A stretch of 64,000 nucleotides of DNA from JAFAGX01 sp035624215 (GTDB lineage: Bacteria; Acidobacteriota; Terriglobia; Terriglobales; Acidobacteriaceae): NCBI GenBank assembly GCA_035624215.1, contig DASPRY010000026.1, positions 18,784 through 82,783 on the forward strand. Direction: 5' to 3'. Shown piece after piece: positions 42,159 through 51,895 of the stretch; the first letter of the stretch is position 1; the number at the start of each line of letters is the position of its first letter. The notes under the pieces are model-generated. The model had not been told where the DNA came from. It saw only the letters and a list, made by a program, of their open reading frames with translations, and did no database searches. Made by a program: the position numbers and the translations under genes.

Positions 42159-43303
42159 GTCTGCGAAAAAAAATTGTGCAGGAAATCCACGCCCGTGGCT
42201 CCATTCCCTTTTCGCGCTACATGGAACTTTGTCTCTACGATCCGGAACTTGGATACTACTCGCGTGCCGGGGAACAGTTTGGGAAAGCCGGAGACTTTTA
42301 TACGTCGAGCGATGTGCACGCCGTATTCGGACGGCTGATGGCGCGGCAGTTTGAAGAGATGTGGCGGCTCCTAGGATCACCAAAAGAAATAAAAATTCTC
42401 GAACTAGGGCCAGGACGGGGGTTGTTTGCTCAAGACGTCCTGGCTTGGGCTGAAAAAAAGTTCCCAGCATTCTTTGCCGCAATCCGCTACTCGCTGGCCG
42501 AAAGCTCACCGGCGTTGCAAAGGAGGCTACAGGATACGCTGTGTTCTCGTTTCTCGAACCGGAAAGTCTCGATTGCAGATTTCCCTCAGAACGATGTGAG
42601 CGCTCCCCCTCCCCTGAGAGCTACCATTATTTTTGCCAATGAATTCTTCGATGCGCTGCCCGTCGAGGTTCTCAGTTCAAAGGGCGAGCTGCGCATCTCC
42701 GAAAGGGAGGAACGTTTCGTCGAAACCTGGGCGCCTTCTTCCTCCGAAGCACTGGAATTTCTCGATCGCTATGGCGTGCATCCAGAGGGCGAAGAAAGGA
42801 TCGAAGCGCCGCTAATTGCTCGCCGCTACGTGGCTGAGGCCGCACTTTCAATGCAGCAAGGATTCCTCATCGCTGTTGACTATGGCTACACGCGGGGCGA
42901 GTTGCTCGCGGGACGTCATCGCGGAACTGTTATGGCATATCGCAAACATTCGGCCAGCACCAACCCCTATGAAGCTCCCGGCGAACAGGACATAACTTCC
43001 CACGTGAATTTCAGTGCTTTGGCCGCCGCTGCTGAACAGCAAGGAATGCAAGTCCAGCCGCTGGTCACACAATCGCAGTTTCTGCTGGGCATCGGCGAGC
43101 AGAACCAGTTCGCCGATGCCTTTGAAGGATGCTGCCTGCCGCAAGAGCGTGCCAAAGTTGCTCTGCAGCTTAAACATCTGATAACCCCGGCCGGAATGGG
43201 TGAAACTTTTCACGCGCTCGTAGCAAGCAAAGGAATAGACCCTCACAAGGTGGCGGACCTTAGCGGCCTCAGTTTCGGCAAGAACCGCAGTCAGCTTCAA
43301 TGA
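42155..43303 (+). CDS. class I SAM-dependent methyltransferase, MidA/NDUFAF7 family (DUF185)
   Basis: 382 residues, GTG start overlapping the previous stop. The family signature YMELCLYDPELGYYSRAG (near 20) is clear, and the SAM motif ILELGPGRGLFAQDVL sits around 85. The mitochondrial homologue NDUFAF7 methylates an arginine of a complex I subunit. A bacterial role in respiratory-complex or other protein methylation is therefore possible, but not shown. The respiratory genes of this window are 17 kb away. Confidence 0.88.
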   Translation: MSLRKKIVQEIHARGSIPFSRYMELCLYDPELGYYSRAGEQFGKAGDFYTSSDVHAVFGRLMARQFEEMWRLLGSPKEIKILELGPGRGLFAQDVLAWAEKKFPAFFAAIRYSLAESSPALQRRLQDTLCSRFSNRKVSIADFPQNDVSAPPPLRATIIFANEFFDALPVEVLSSKGELRISEREERFVETWAPSSSEALEFLDRYGVHPEGEERIEAPLIARRYVAEAALSMQQGFLIAVDYGYTRGELLAGRHRGTVMAYRKHSASTNPYEAPGEQDITSHVNFSALAAAAEQQGMQVQPLVTQSQFLLGIGEQNQFADAFEGCCLPQERAKVALQLKHLITPAGMGETFHALVASKGIDPHKVADLSGLSFGKNRSQLQ

Positions 43304-43385
43304 CATCGGTAACGTACGATGGTGCATGTCGGACATCGCACCGATGTGCATTGCACGCGCTTGAACTCTGGCCCAGAATTCCCTC

Positions 43386-43853
43386 ATGTTTCAGCGGTTC
43401 AGCGTCGTCGCCGGCCTTTCTCTCTGCTGCGGCCTTTTGCTGGCTGCCGGGATGTTGGCTCAGTCCGCAAACGATGATTCGCGTTCCCGCGAAAATCAGC
43501 TTATTGCTCTCGAACACCTCTGGAACGAGGCGCAGGTCAGCCGCGATGCAAAAGCGTTGGCCGGCATGATCGGCGACAAGTTCGTGAACACCGAGTGGGA
43601 CGGCCAGGTCACTGAAAGAGGAAAATTTCTCGCCGATATCGCTGACCCTCGCTTCAAGATTACCGCCCTGAACATCCAGGATGTGAAGGTAATCCTTTAT
43701 AAGGATGCCGCTGTAGTGGCCGGCATTTATCACACCAAAGGGACCTACCAAGGCAAACCCTACGAGCACACCGGACGGTTCACGGATACTTGGGTGCTGC
43801 AGGATGCGAAGTGGCAGTGCGTCGCTAGCCACACCAGCTTGTTGCAGAAATAA
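43386..43853 (+). CDS. exported NTF2-like (DUF4440/SnoaL-type) protein
   Basis: 155 residues with a signal peptide (core GLSLCCGLLLAAGMLAQ). The mature part has the cone fold of NTF2-like proteins: helices HLWNEAQVSRDAKALAGMI and strands TYQGKPYEHTGRFTDTWVLQDAKW. Many such proteins are isomerases, hydrolases or ligand binders. No catalytic residues stand out. It follows the methyltransferase gene by 82 bases and may share its transcript. Confidence 0.75.
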   Translation: MFQRFSVVAGLSLCCGLLLAAGMLAQSANDDSRSRENQLIALEHLWNEAQVSRDAKALAGMIGDKFVNTEWDGQVTERGKFLADIADPRFKITALNIQDVKVILYKDAAVVAGIYHTKGTYQGKPYEHTGRFTDTWVLQDAKWQCVASHTSLLQK

Positions 43854-44003
43854 CTCATGTTCAGCCTTCTGGCCTCGTAATATCCAAGTATTCTGGGCGC
43901 TATAAAAAGATTTTATCGGCGAATCCTGCTTCCGGAAGTTCGTTCCCACGATCTAAACTGCAACGGCTCCACCCATCGGGTTGCGGCCCCCTGGTTGAGA
44001 TCA

Positions 44004-44957
44004 ATGGAAACCATCGCACGTCCGGCTGCCTGGAAGACCCTGGTCGCCTTCGCCATTGTGTACTTTGTCTGGGGCTCGACGTTCCTAGCGATCCGGGTAG
44101 GAGTGCGCGAGGTCCCGCCTTTTCTGCTTGCAGGCCTTCGTTTTCTGGTCGCGGGGATACTTCTGTTCGTTTGGATGCTGAGCAAAGGAACGAGTTATCC
44201 CACTCGCCGCGAGTGGGCGGCAGCGTCGTTTGTCGCAGTGCTGATCTTTGTGTTGGACTATGGACTCCTCTTTTGGTCCGAGCAGCGTGTGCCGTCCGGC
44301 CTCGCCTCGGTGATGATGGCGACGATTCCAGTCTTCATGGGATTGTTAGAAATTATCTTCTTGCGAACGCAACAGCTCACTCTGCGGCTGACAGTTGCCC
44401 TCATCGTGGGCATTTGTGGCGTCGCCGTTCTCATGAACCCTTCTGCTGCATTTGGGGAAAAACCGATCGATGGCATGGGCGCAGCCGCACTACTGATCGC
44501 TTCCCTCAGTTGGTCCACCGCAACAATTCTCACACGTAAGCTGCCGCTACCGAACGCAAAGGCTATGAGTTCCGCAGCGCAGATGCTCGCTGGAGGAGTG
44601 ATGCTTCTGCTGGTGTCTACAATTTTGGGGGAGTGCCACGGTTTTGATGTAGGGGCTGTCTCGCCGATCGCCTGGTTTGCGCTGGCCTATCTCATCGTCG
44701 CTGGTTCAATAATCGCCTTCACCGCCTATGTTTGGCTGATTCACCACGAATCGCCGACAAAGGTGGGCACCTACGCTTATGTGAACCCCGTAGTCGCTGT
44801 TGTGATCGGATATTTTCTCGGTGGTGAAGTGGTCGGCATTCGTACGCTTGTGGGAACCCTTCTGGTCCTTGTCAGCGTAGTGGTGATTACTACCATGCCG
44901 GCAAAGAAGGTTGAAGCTCCGGTGGTTGTGCCTGAAACAGAGCGAGTCGCAGAATAA
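44004..44957 (+). CDS. EamA/DMT family transporter
   Basis: 317 residues from the ATG at 44004 (the TTG at 43995 is only three codons earlier). Ten hydrophobic segments form two EamA repeats: VYFVWGSTFLAIRVGV at the start, and SLSWSTATILTRKLPLP / VYAYVNPVVAVVIGYFLGGE in the second half. These carriers export metabolites, amino acids or drugs. The substrate is unknown. Nothing about regulation is visible. Confidence 0.88.
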   Translation: METIARPAAWKTLVAFAIVYFVWGSTFLAIRVGVREVPPFLLAGLRFLVAGILLFVWMLSKGTSYPTRREWAAASFVAVLIFVLDYGLLFWSEQRVPSGLASVMMATIPVFMGLLEIIFLRTQQLTLRLTVALIVGICGVAVLMNPSAAFGEKPIDGMGAAALLIASLSWSTATILTRKLPLPNAKAMSSAAQMLAGGVMLLLVSTILGECHGFDVGAVSPIAWFALAYLIVAGSIIAFTAYVWLIHHESPTKVGTYAYVNPVVAVVIGYFLGGEVVGIRTLVGTLLVLVSVVVITTMPAKKVEAPVVVPETERVAE

Positions 44958-45121
44958 GCGAACTGGCTTATTATCTTCAACCGCTTTCACTAGCGGGGCT
45001 TCGGGATAACTCACTTTGCGCTTTGTCTGCTCCCGGACGCGGAGCGTGACGCGCTTAGAACCGGCGCATGCGCTCACGAAACCCTGCCTGCCATTCCAGA
45101 TCAACCATAACCCGCTTCCGT

Positions 45122-46531
45122 CTATGGCCTTGTCATCCTCTCTGGCTTAACCAGTTGATCGAACTCCTCCCCGCTAAGATATCCCAGCTTCAGAGCGGCT
45201 TCGCGGAGGCTGGTATGCTCGACATGAGCAATGTGGGCGATCTTGGCAGCCTTGTCATAGCCGACCTTCGGAGCGAGAGCGGTCACCAGCATCAGGGAGT
45301 TCTTCACGTACCAGTCGACCTTGGCTTTGTCCACTTCAATCCCTTTGATCATGTATTCGACATAACCGTGGCAGGCGTCGGTCAGCAACGTGACGGAGTG
45401 CAGGAAGTTGTAGATCATCACCGGCTTGAAGACGTTGAGTTCGAAATTGCCCTGTGACCCGGCGAATCCGACGGCCGCAGTGGCGCCATGAACCTGCACG
45501 CAAACCATCGTCATTGCCTCACATTGCGTGGGATTCACTTTGCCGGGCATGATTGAGGATCCCGGCTCGTTCTCGGGGATGGAAAGTTCACCTAAACCGC
45601 AGCGCGGGCCGGAAGCCAGCCAGCGGATGTCGTTGGATATCTTCATGAGCGAAGCGGCCAGGGTTTCGAGCGCACCTTGCGCAAAGACAATTTCGTCGTG
45701 CGCCGAAAGCGCGGCAAACTTGTTTCCGTGAGATCGGAATGGAAGTCCAGTGAGTTCAGCGATCTTCTTGGCGGCCCGTTCAGCAAATTCGGGGTGAGTA
45801 TTCAGGCCGGTTCCCACCGCGGTGCCACCGATCGCGAGGTCATACAAGCCTTCTAAAGTCTGCTCCAGCCGCTTGATGTCCCGTTCGAGCAGGCTTGCCC
45901 ATCCACCGAACTCCTGTCCGAAAGTCAGAGGTACGGCATCCTGCAGATGGGTGCGGCCAATCTTGACGATCTTTTCAAACTCTTTAGCTTTAGCTGCGAT
46001 GGCATCGCGAACATTCTTGATCGCAGGAATGAGCGCATTCTTGACGCGGTCCGCTGCCGCAATGTGCATGGCCGCCGGAAAGGTATCGTTGGAAGATTGC
46101 GACATATTGACGTCATCGTTGGGGTGAATCGGCTTCTTCGACCCCAGTTCGCCGCCTGCCAGCTCGATGGCGCGATTCGAGATGACTTCGTTTACATTCA
46201 TGTTGGTTTGGGTGCCACTGCCGGTCTGCCAGACCCGAAGCGGAAACTGGTCGTCGAGTTTGCCGGAGATGACCTCATCGGCGGCCTGTACGATAAGCTT
46301 CGCCTTGTCTGCCGGCAGTTTGCCGAGATCCTGGTTCACCAGTGCACAGGCTTTCTTTAGAATCCCAAATGCGCGGATCAGTTCCGGCGGCATGGTGTCA
46401 CGGCCAATGTTGAAGTGCAGCAGCGAGCGCTGCGTTTGCGCGCCCCAGTAAACATTGGCTGGAACCTCGATCTGTCCCATGCTGTCGGACTCAATGCGGG
46501 TGCGAACAGCAGGCTCCATAACAGTTGCCAT
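45122..46531 (-). CDS. fumC: class II fumarate hydratase
   Basis: 469 residues, the usual class II length. The family signature GSSIMPGKVNPTQCEAM lies near residue 333, with substrate-site segments TGSGTQTNMNVNEV, MSQSSNDTFP and GRTHLQDAVPLTFGQE. The enzyme converts fumarate and malate in the TCA cycle; it needs no iron-sulfur cluster. CAGGAG precedes the ATG at 46531. A short palindrome lies just before the ribosome site (46545-46557). Confidence 0.97.
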   Translation of the reverse strand: MATVMEPAVRTRIESDSMGQIEVPANVYWGAQTQRSLLHFNIGRDTMPPELIRAFGILKKACALVNQDLGKLPADKAKLIVQAADEVISGKLDDQFPLRVWQTGSGTQTNMNVNEVISNRAIELAGGELGSKKPIHPNDDVNMSQSSNDTFPAAMHIAAADRVKNALIPAIKNVRDAIAAKAKEFEKIVKIGRTHLQDAVPLTFGQEFGGWASLLERDIKRLEQTLEGLYDLAIGGTAVGTGLNTHPEFAERAAKKIAELTGLPFRSHGNKFAALSAHDEIVFAQGALETLAASLMKISNDIRWLASGPRCGLGELSIPENEPGSSIMPGKVNPTQCEAMTMVCVQVHGATAAVGFAGSQGNFELNVFKPVMIYNFLHSVTLLTDACHGYVEYMIKGIEVDKAKVDWYVKNSLMLVTALAPKVGYDKAAKIAHIAHVEHTSLREAALKLGYLSGEEFDQLVKPERMTRP

Positions 46532-46544
46532 GGCGTACTCCTGA

Positions 46545-46557
46545 CCTACTCAGTAGG
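46545..46557. promoter_or_regulatory. 13-base palindrome in the fumC leader
   Basis: CCTACT-C-AGTAGG is a perfect short inverted repeat placed 5' of the fumC ribosome site, in the gap that also serves the divergent ypdA gene. It could be an operator for either gene or a small hairpin. No known regulator site was recognised. Confidence 0.3.
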
Positions 46558-46730
46558 AATGAAACCTATCCGGATTATAGCTCCGCAGCAGCGGCGCCCC
46601 GCCTTGGATCACATACGCACGTGACCACGGCTGACGAGTTACGCCTTAATCACGTGCTAGAATCGTTGTCTTTAAAAGGGCCGGCAATCGTATGTCGGCC
46701 TGCACTGTGCCCGGCGGCTCAGGATAAACC

Positions 46731-47822
46731 GTGTTAACCAAGCTCCCCGAGGCGGTTCAGCAGATACCGGATACCCTTCCCCGCGCACAATTCGATGCCC
46801 GGTCGAGCACTCGCGTCGACGTGCTGGTAATAGGGGCTGGCCCAACCGGCCTGGCGTGCGGCATCGAAGCCCAGAAAGCCGGTTTCAAGGTGGTTGTAAT
46901 CGACAAGGGGTGCCTGGTCAATTCTCTGTTCAATTACCCGGCTCACATGACATTCTTCACCACCCCGGAGCTGCTTGAAATTGGCGACATCCCTTTCACC
47001 ACCGCCCACCAAAAGCCCACGCGCGAGGAAGCTCTGGAGTATTACCGCAAGGTGGTCGAGCACTATCATTTGCCCGTGGTGCAGTATCAGTGGGTAAAAA
47101 CGGTTGTCGGGCGAGATGGCGATTTTCAAATCACTGCGACGGACCGGATGGGCAGGGTCTTCGACTACCACACGCGTAAGTTGATTGTTGCGACCGGCTA
47201 TTACGATATGGCCAATCACATGAACATCTCCGGAGAAGACTTGCCTAAGGTTTTTCATTACTACCGCGAGCCGCATCCCTTTTTCGATCTCGATGTTCTG
47301 GTGATTGGGGGCAAGAACTCTGCGGCGATCTCTGCGCTCGATTTGTGGCGCCACGGCGCGCGGGTCACGCTTGTGCACCGGGGCGCGAAGATGCATCACC
47401 ACGTGAAGTACTGGATCCTGCCGGACATCGAGAATCGCATTCGCAACGGAGAAATTCAGGCATTTTTCAACAGTTCGGTACAGGAGATTGGCGCCGACTA
47501 CGTGGTGCTTTATACGCCGGAAGGAGTGCTGCGCCTGAAGAACGACTTTGTTTTCGCCATGACCGGCTATCATCCAGACTACGACTTTCTACGTTCGATG
47601 GGAATCGAACTCTCGGCCGATCTGTGCCGGCCGATGTGCGATCCGGTAACTTTGGAGAGCAATGTACCGGGAATTTATGTTGCAGGAGTGATTGTGGCGG
47701 GTTCGCGTACAAATGAGATTTTCATCGAAAACGGACGTTTCCACGGACAGCAGATCGCGAAAGACCTGAAGCAGAAGCTGGGTGGAAGCAGCTCCAGTTC
47801 GCTAGGTCCTGCGCACACCTAA
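46731..47822 (+). CDS. ypdA: YpdA family bacillithiol disulfide reductase-like protein
   Basis: 363 residues. Two Rossmann motifs are seen: VLVIGAGPTGLACG (31-44) for FAD and LVIGGKNSAAISALDLWRHG for NADPH. FNYPAHMTFFTTPELLEIG is the family-specific segment. YpdA reduces bacillithiol disulfide and lacks the CxxC pair of thioredoxin reductase. A bacillithiol role is therefore likely if the organism makes bacillithiol; the window has no bsh gene. GTG start at 46731, after a divergent gap with fumC. Confidence 0.88.
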   Translation: MLTKLPEAVQQIPDTLPRAQFDARSSTRVDVLVIGAGPTGLACGIEAQKAGFKVVVIDKGCLVNSLFNYPAHMTFFTTPELLEIGDIPFTTAHQKPTREEALEYYRKVVEHYHLPVVQYQWVKTVVGRDGDFQITATDRMGRVFDYHTRKLIVATGYYDMANHMNISGEDLPKVFHYYREPHPFFDLDVLVIGGKNSAAISALDLWRHGARVTLVHRGAKMHHHVKYWILPDIENRIRNGEIQAFFNSSVQEIGADYVVLYTPEGVLRLKNDFVFAMTGYHPDYDFLRSMGIELSADLCRPMCDPVTLESNVPGIYVAGVIVAGSRTNEIFIENGRFHGQQIAKDLKQKLGGSSSSSLGPAHT

Positions 47823-47914
47823 GCTCGCGGGCTGGTTCTTATCGAGCTCGCCTTTTCGCTTTCTGATACTCACTTCAATACCGACGCCAGGTAAGCGTGG
47901 GATAATCATTATCG

Positions 47915-49123
47915 ATGCCACTCGGTCTCTACATATCCGTGCCCTTTTGCCGCACGAAGTGCACGTACTGCAACTTTGCCTCTGATGTATTTTCCAAGGC
48001 GGTGTTTCAAGCCTACGTGGACCGTCTCTGCCGCGATTTGGAGCAGGCTCCTGCCACCGCCCAAGCGATGGGCGGCCATTTCGAAAGAAACGTTGACACC
48101 ATCTATTTAGGCGGGGGAACACCCACCGTATTGGATATATCTCAGCTGCAACAGATCTTTACTGCGATTTCGCACAATTTCCAGGTGGTGGCGGACGCAG
48201 AAATCACGGTCGAATGCGCCCCCGGAACGCTGACACCGGCTGTCATTGATGCTCTCCAAGGCTTCGGAGTAAATCGCATAAGCGTTGGAGCACAATCCTT
48301 TTTCGACAAAGAAGTGGCTTCGGTTGGCCGCTTGCATAAGCAGGATACAATCCTCCAAGACATCTCCCGCCTGCGAGCAGCCGGAATTGGTGACATCAAC
48401 ATTGATCTGATTGCCGGACTGCCGCACCAGACGGTGCAGAGCTGGGAATTCTCTCTTGAGCAAACGATTGCGACTAAAGTGCCACACGTCAGTGTCTACA
48501 TGCTCGAGGTGGACGAAGATTCGAGGCTTGGACGGGAGCTGATTGCCGGCGGCACAAAATACCATGCACACTTCGTACCGGATGAAGATCTGACGGCGGA
48601 CTTGTACCTGACGGGTTGCGAACAACTGGAGAAAGCGGGCGTGCAACAATATGAAATCTCCAATTTCGCCCGTAGCGGCCATGAGTCGCGGCACAACTTG
48701 AAATATTGGACGCGCCAGCCATACCTGGGTTTTGGGGTGGACGCACATTCCATGCTGAACATCGGCCGTGGCTCGTCAAACTCGGCGGGATCGCCACATC
48801 GTGTGCTGGCGGTCCGCTTCTCGACCCCGGATTCGCTGCAAGGCTACTTAGGCGGAACGCAGACGAGTCGAACATCGGTGGACGAACACGCTGCGCTCGA
48901 AGAGACGTTCTTCCTCGGACTGCGGCTGACCAGGGGTGTAGACCGGAAGCGCGTTTCTGACGAGTTTGGCGAGCAAGCTGTCGCCGGCATTCGCACTGTT
49001 ATCGCAGAGATGGTTGAAGTCGGGCTCATGGAGCAGCGAGGAAACATGGTCCGCCTCACCGCACGCGGGCGGCTGCTTTCTAATGAGGTTTTCGAGCGGT
49101 TTATCTCGGCCCCGGTGGCTTGA
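47915..49123 (+). CDS. hemW: HemW-like radical SAM protein (heme chaperone)
   Basis: 402 residues, with the radical SAM cluster cysteines C12, C16 and C19 (FCRTKCTYCNF) near the start and YLGGGTPTVL next. The C-terminal HemN-type domain includes NLKYWTRQPYLGFGVDAHSM. HemW carries heme to respiratory enzymes; the family was formerly called oxygen-independent coproporphyrinogen oxidase-like. It lacks the extra Cys of true HemN. It lies 92 bases after ypdA and may be transcribed alone. Confidence 0.92.
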   Translation: MPLGLYISVPFCRTKCTYCNFASDVFSKAVFQAYVDRLCRDLEQAPATAQAMGGHFERNVDTIYLGGGTPTVLDISQLQQIFTAISHNFQVVADAEITVECAPGTLTPAVIDALQGFGVNRISVGAQSFFDKEVASVGRLHKQDTILQDISRLRAAGIGDINIDLIAGLPHQTVQSWEFSLEQTIATKVPHVSVYMLEVDEDSRLGRELIAGGTKYHAHFVPDEDLTADLYLTGCEQLEKAGVQQYEISNFARSGHESRHNLKYWTRQPYLGFGVDAHSMLNIGRGSSNSAGSPHRVLAVRFSTPDSLQGYLGGTQTSRTSVDEHAALEETFFLGLRLTRGVDRKRVSDEFGEQAVAGIRTVIAEMVEVGLMEQRGNMVRLTARGRLLSNEVFERFISAPVA

Positions 49124-49192
49124 GCCGTCGAAACGCGGGAACGGGTTGAAAAACACAGGTATAATTCCAGCGTCCTTGCTCGCGAGGTGCTT

Positions 49193-49471
49193 ATGGGCCT
49201 CTATTCACACTATGATGGCGCGCATAACCATCCGGTAAATCGCGCGCTGCACATGATCGCCATCCCCGTCGGATTTTCTTCGCTAGTGGTGGTCTGGTTT
49301 CACTGGATCATTGGCTTGCTCCTGATTCCTGCCGCGTTCGCGCTGGCCTGGCTCGGCCACCTGATCGAGGGAAATAAACCGGCGTTTCTCACCAATCCCG
49401 TCCACGTATTCGTGGCGCCGGTGTGGCTGGCGCGCCGGATCTTCAAAACGGGCGAAAAGAAACCAGCCTAG
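49193..49471 (+). CDS. DUF962 / Mpo1-like membrane protein
   Basis: 92 residues from the ATG at 49193, with GAGG five bases upstream (a GTG two codons earlier is less likely). Two membrane helices follow the conserved HNHPVNRALHMIAIPV segment, which in yeast Mpo1 belongs to an iron-dependent dioxygenase acting on 2-hydroxy fatty acids in phytosphingosine breakdown. The same histidines are present here. The bacterial role is unknown, but alpha-hydroxy acyl chains are a possible substrate. About 200 bases of gap follow. Confidence 0.82.
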   Translation: MGLYSHYDGAHNHPVNRALHMIAIPVGFSSLVVVWFHWIIGLLLIPAAFALAWLGHLIEGNKPAFLTNPVHVFVAPVWLARRIFKTGEKKPA

Positions 49472-49666
49472 CCATTCCTGCGACCAATCGGTCGGTTGGT
49501 CGGGCCCTACACAATTGCGAAAAAAGGCTCAAAGAACTCTCTTCCCTGGCGTGTCGCTCACTTCGTTCCGTCCGTCACTTTCTCTCAACCGTCCGCTATG
49601 CTTTAATCGAGTGTTTCGCATCGAAGCCGATTTCTTGTGCCGTGCGAACAAAGTTTCGGAGGGACA

Positions 49667-50809
49667 TTGGATTTTCAACTGAATGAAGAACAGTTCCAAT
49701 TGAAGAAGAGTGTGCGGGAGTTCGCTGAGCGCGAGATCGCACCCAACGTGATGAAGTGGGATGAAGCGGGTGAGTTTCCGCTGGCCACGATCAAGGAATT
49801 GGGCAAGCTTGGCTTGCTGGGAATAATTTTTCCGGCCGAATACGGCGGCGCAGGCATGGGCTACGTCGAATACGTCACCGCGATTGAGGAGCTTTCGCGG
49901 GTCGACGGTTCCGTGGGAATCATTGTGGCGGCGCACACCTCGCTTTGCAGCAATCACATCTTCCTGGCCGGGCATGAGGGGCAAAAAAAGAAATATGTCA
50001 GCAAACTCGCAACCGGCGAATATTTCGGCGCGTGGGGATTGACTGAGCCGTCATCCGGTTCCGACGCCGGCAGCGCACGCATGACGGCGGTGCGAAGGGG
50101 CAACTGCTGGGTTTTGAACGGAACCAAGACTTTCTGCACCAACGGCCACTATGCTGACGTGCTGGTTGTCATCGCGGTGACCGATCGCGCCGCTCACACG
50201 CATGGTCTTTCGGCGTTCATTGTGGAAAAGGGCGCGAAGGGTTTCCGCCCCGGGAAAAAAGAAAACAAGCTCGGATTGCGGGCCAGTGATACGGCTGAGC
50301 TCATCTTCGAAGATTGCATTATTCCGTCAGAAAACCTTTTAGGCAAAGAAGGCGACGGATTTATCGACGCCATGCAGGTGCTCGATGGTGGGCGCATCTC
50401 GATCGCAGCGCTGTCGCTGGGCATGGCGGAAGGGGCATACGAAGCCGCGTTGAAATATTCCAAAACGCGGCGGCAATTTGGGAAAGCCATCAGCGAATTT
50501 CAGGCAATTCAGTGGAAGCTGGCGGATATGGCGACGGAGATTGAAGCCGCCAAGCTTCTCACCTTCCGCGCTGCCTCGATGAAAGATACGGGCCTCAAGA
50601 CCACTCAGGAATCATCAATGGCCAAACTCTACGCCAGCGAAGTCGCCGTCCGGTGCGCGAATGAAGGCGTGCAGATTCATGGTGGTTACGGATTCATCAA
50701 AGATTATCCTGCGGAAAAGTTTTATCGGGATGTGAAGCTGTGCACCATCGGCGAAGGCACCAGCGAGGTGCAGCGCATGGTGATCGCGCGGCAGTTGCTG
50801 AAGGAGTAA
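49667..50809 (+). CDS. acyl-CoA dehydrogenase
   Basis: 380 residues when started at the TTG at 49667, which has GGAGGG just before it and gives the normal family length; an upstream ATG would add ten unrelated residues. The family marks are LTEPSSGSDAGSA, the FAD segment GRISIAALSLGMAEGA, and the catalytic glutamate in CTIGEGTSEVQRM. It introduces the double bond into acyl-CoA with electrons to ETF. Short- or branched-chain substrates are likely, as it is followed by meaB and mce of propionyl-CoA metabolism. Confidence 0.94.
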   Translation: MDFQLNEEQFQLKKSVREFAEREIAPNVMKWDEAGEFPLATIKELGKLGLLGIIFPAEYGGAGMGYVEYVTAIEELSRVDGSVGIIVAAHTSLCSNHIFLAGHEGQKKKYVSKLATGEYFGAWGLTEPSSGSDAGSARMTAVRRGNCWVLNGTKTFCTNGHYADVLVVIAVTDRAAHTHGLSAFIVEKGAKGFRPGKKENKLGLRASDTAELIFEDCIIPSENLLGKEGDGFIDAMQVLDGGRISIAALSLGMAEGAYEAALKYSKTRRQFGKAISEFQAIQWKLADMATEIEAAKLLTFRAASMKDTGLKTTQESSMAKLYASEVAVRCANEGVQIHGGYGFIKDYPAEKFYRDVKLCTIGEGTSEVQRMVIARQLLKE

Positions 50810-50870
50810 CTGCTGGCTATTAGCTCCTAGCCTGTGGCGGCTGGACGATCCGCTGCTTTACACTGAGTCG

Positions 50871-51827
50871 TTGAGCCACGACTATCAAGCCCTCATCAAG
50901 CGGCTGCGCAATGGGGATGCGCGAGCGCTGGCGCGCGCCATCAGCACCGTTGAAAACCGCAAACCGGGATGGGCGGATCTGCTGAAGGCTCTTTTCCCGG
51001 AGACCGGGAAAGCTCGGATTTTGGGCCTGACCGGCGCTCCCGGCGCTGGCAAGAGCACCTTGGTCGATCAACTGGCGAAGCATTATCGGAAAGAAAATCG
51101 CACCATCGGAATCATTGCTGTCGATCCCACCAGTCCTTATTCTGGCGGGGCGATTCTGGGCGATCGCATTCGCATGCAGGATCACTTTTCCGATCCCGGA
51201 ATTTACATCCGTAGCATGGCCACTCGCGGCTCGCTGGGCGGCTTGGCGCGTGCTACGGCCGATGTGGCCGCGGTGCTCGATGCCTCTGGCCGCGACCTGA
51301 TCATGATCGAAACCGTCGGCGTCGGCCAGGATGAAATTGATGTCGTTCGCGTGGCCGATATCACGGTCGTGATTTTGGTACCCGGAATGGGCGATGACAT
51401 CCAGAGCATCAAGGCGGGTATCATGGAAATTGCCGATATTTTCGTGATCAACAAGAGCGATCGCGAAGGGGCGGAACGGGTGGAACGCGAGATTCGTGCT
51501 TTGCAGTCGCTCGCGGTTCGAACGGATCACTGGACTCCGCCGATAATCAAGACAGTGGCAAGCGAAGGTAAGGGAACCGGAGAGCTGGCTGCGGCTGTTG
51601 CGGAGTATGAAACCCATTTGCTCAAGGGAAACTTCGCCTTGCAGCATAAGGCACAAAAGTGGGAGCAGCGGCTGGTGGAAATGTTGCGCGAAGCCCTGCT
51701 TGACAAGGCCCGCCAGCAATTGGTAGACGACAACGTCGCCCGCTACGCGGAGGAAATTGCTGAACACAGGCGTGACCCCTATTCGCTGGTGGAGGAGATT
51801 GTAGGGAAACTGGCCGGGAACAGCTAA
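50871..51827 (+). CDS. meaB: methylmalonyl-CoA mutase-associated GTPase MeaB
   Basis: 318 residues. The G1 loop is GAPGAGKST (56-64), with ETVGVGQDEIDVVR in the G3 region, VINKSD for G4, and SLGGLARATADVAAVLDASG, a MeaB-specific segment. It guards adenosylcobalamin-dependent methylmalonyl-CoA mutase against damage and helps to load cofactor. TTG start. The mutase itself is not in the window; the epimerase is the next gene. The 67-base gap between the two contains a GC-rich palindromic stretch. Confidence 0.95.
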   Translation: MSHDYQALIKRLRNGDARALARAISTVENRKPGWADLLKALFPETGKARILGLTGAPGAGKSTLVDQLAKHYRKENRTIGIIAVDPTSPYSGGAILGDRIRMQDHFSDPGIYIRSMATRGSLGGLARATADVAAVLDASGRDLIMIETVGVGQDEIDVVRVADITVVILVPGMGDDIQSIKAGIMEIADIFVINKSDREGAERVEREIRALQSLAVRTDHWTPPIIKTVASEGKGTGELAAAVAEYETHLLKGNFALQHKAQKWEQRLVEMLREALLDKARQQLVDDNVARYAEEIAEHRRDPYSLVEEIVGKLAGNS

Positions 51828-51895
51828 GACGGCACGTCCCTCGAATTGGCCAGCCGACTCCGCGGGCGAGGGCGCTCCGCGCCACATAAAGAAGA

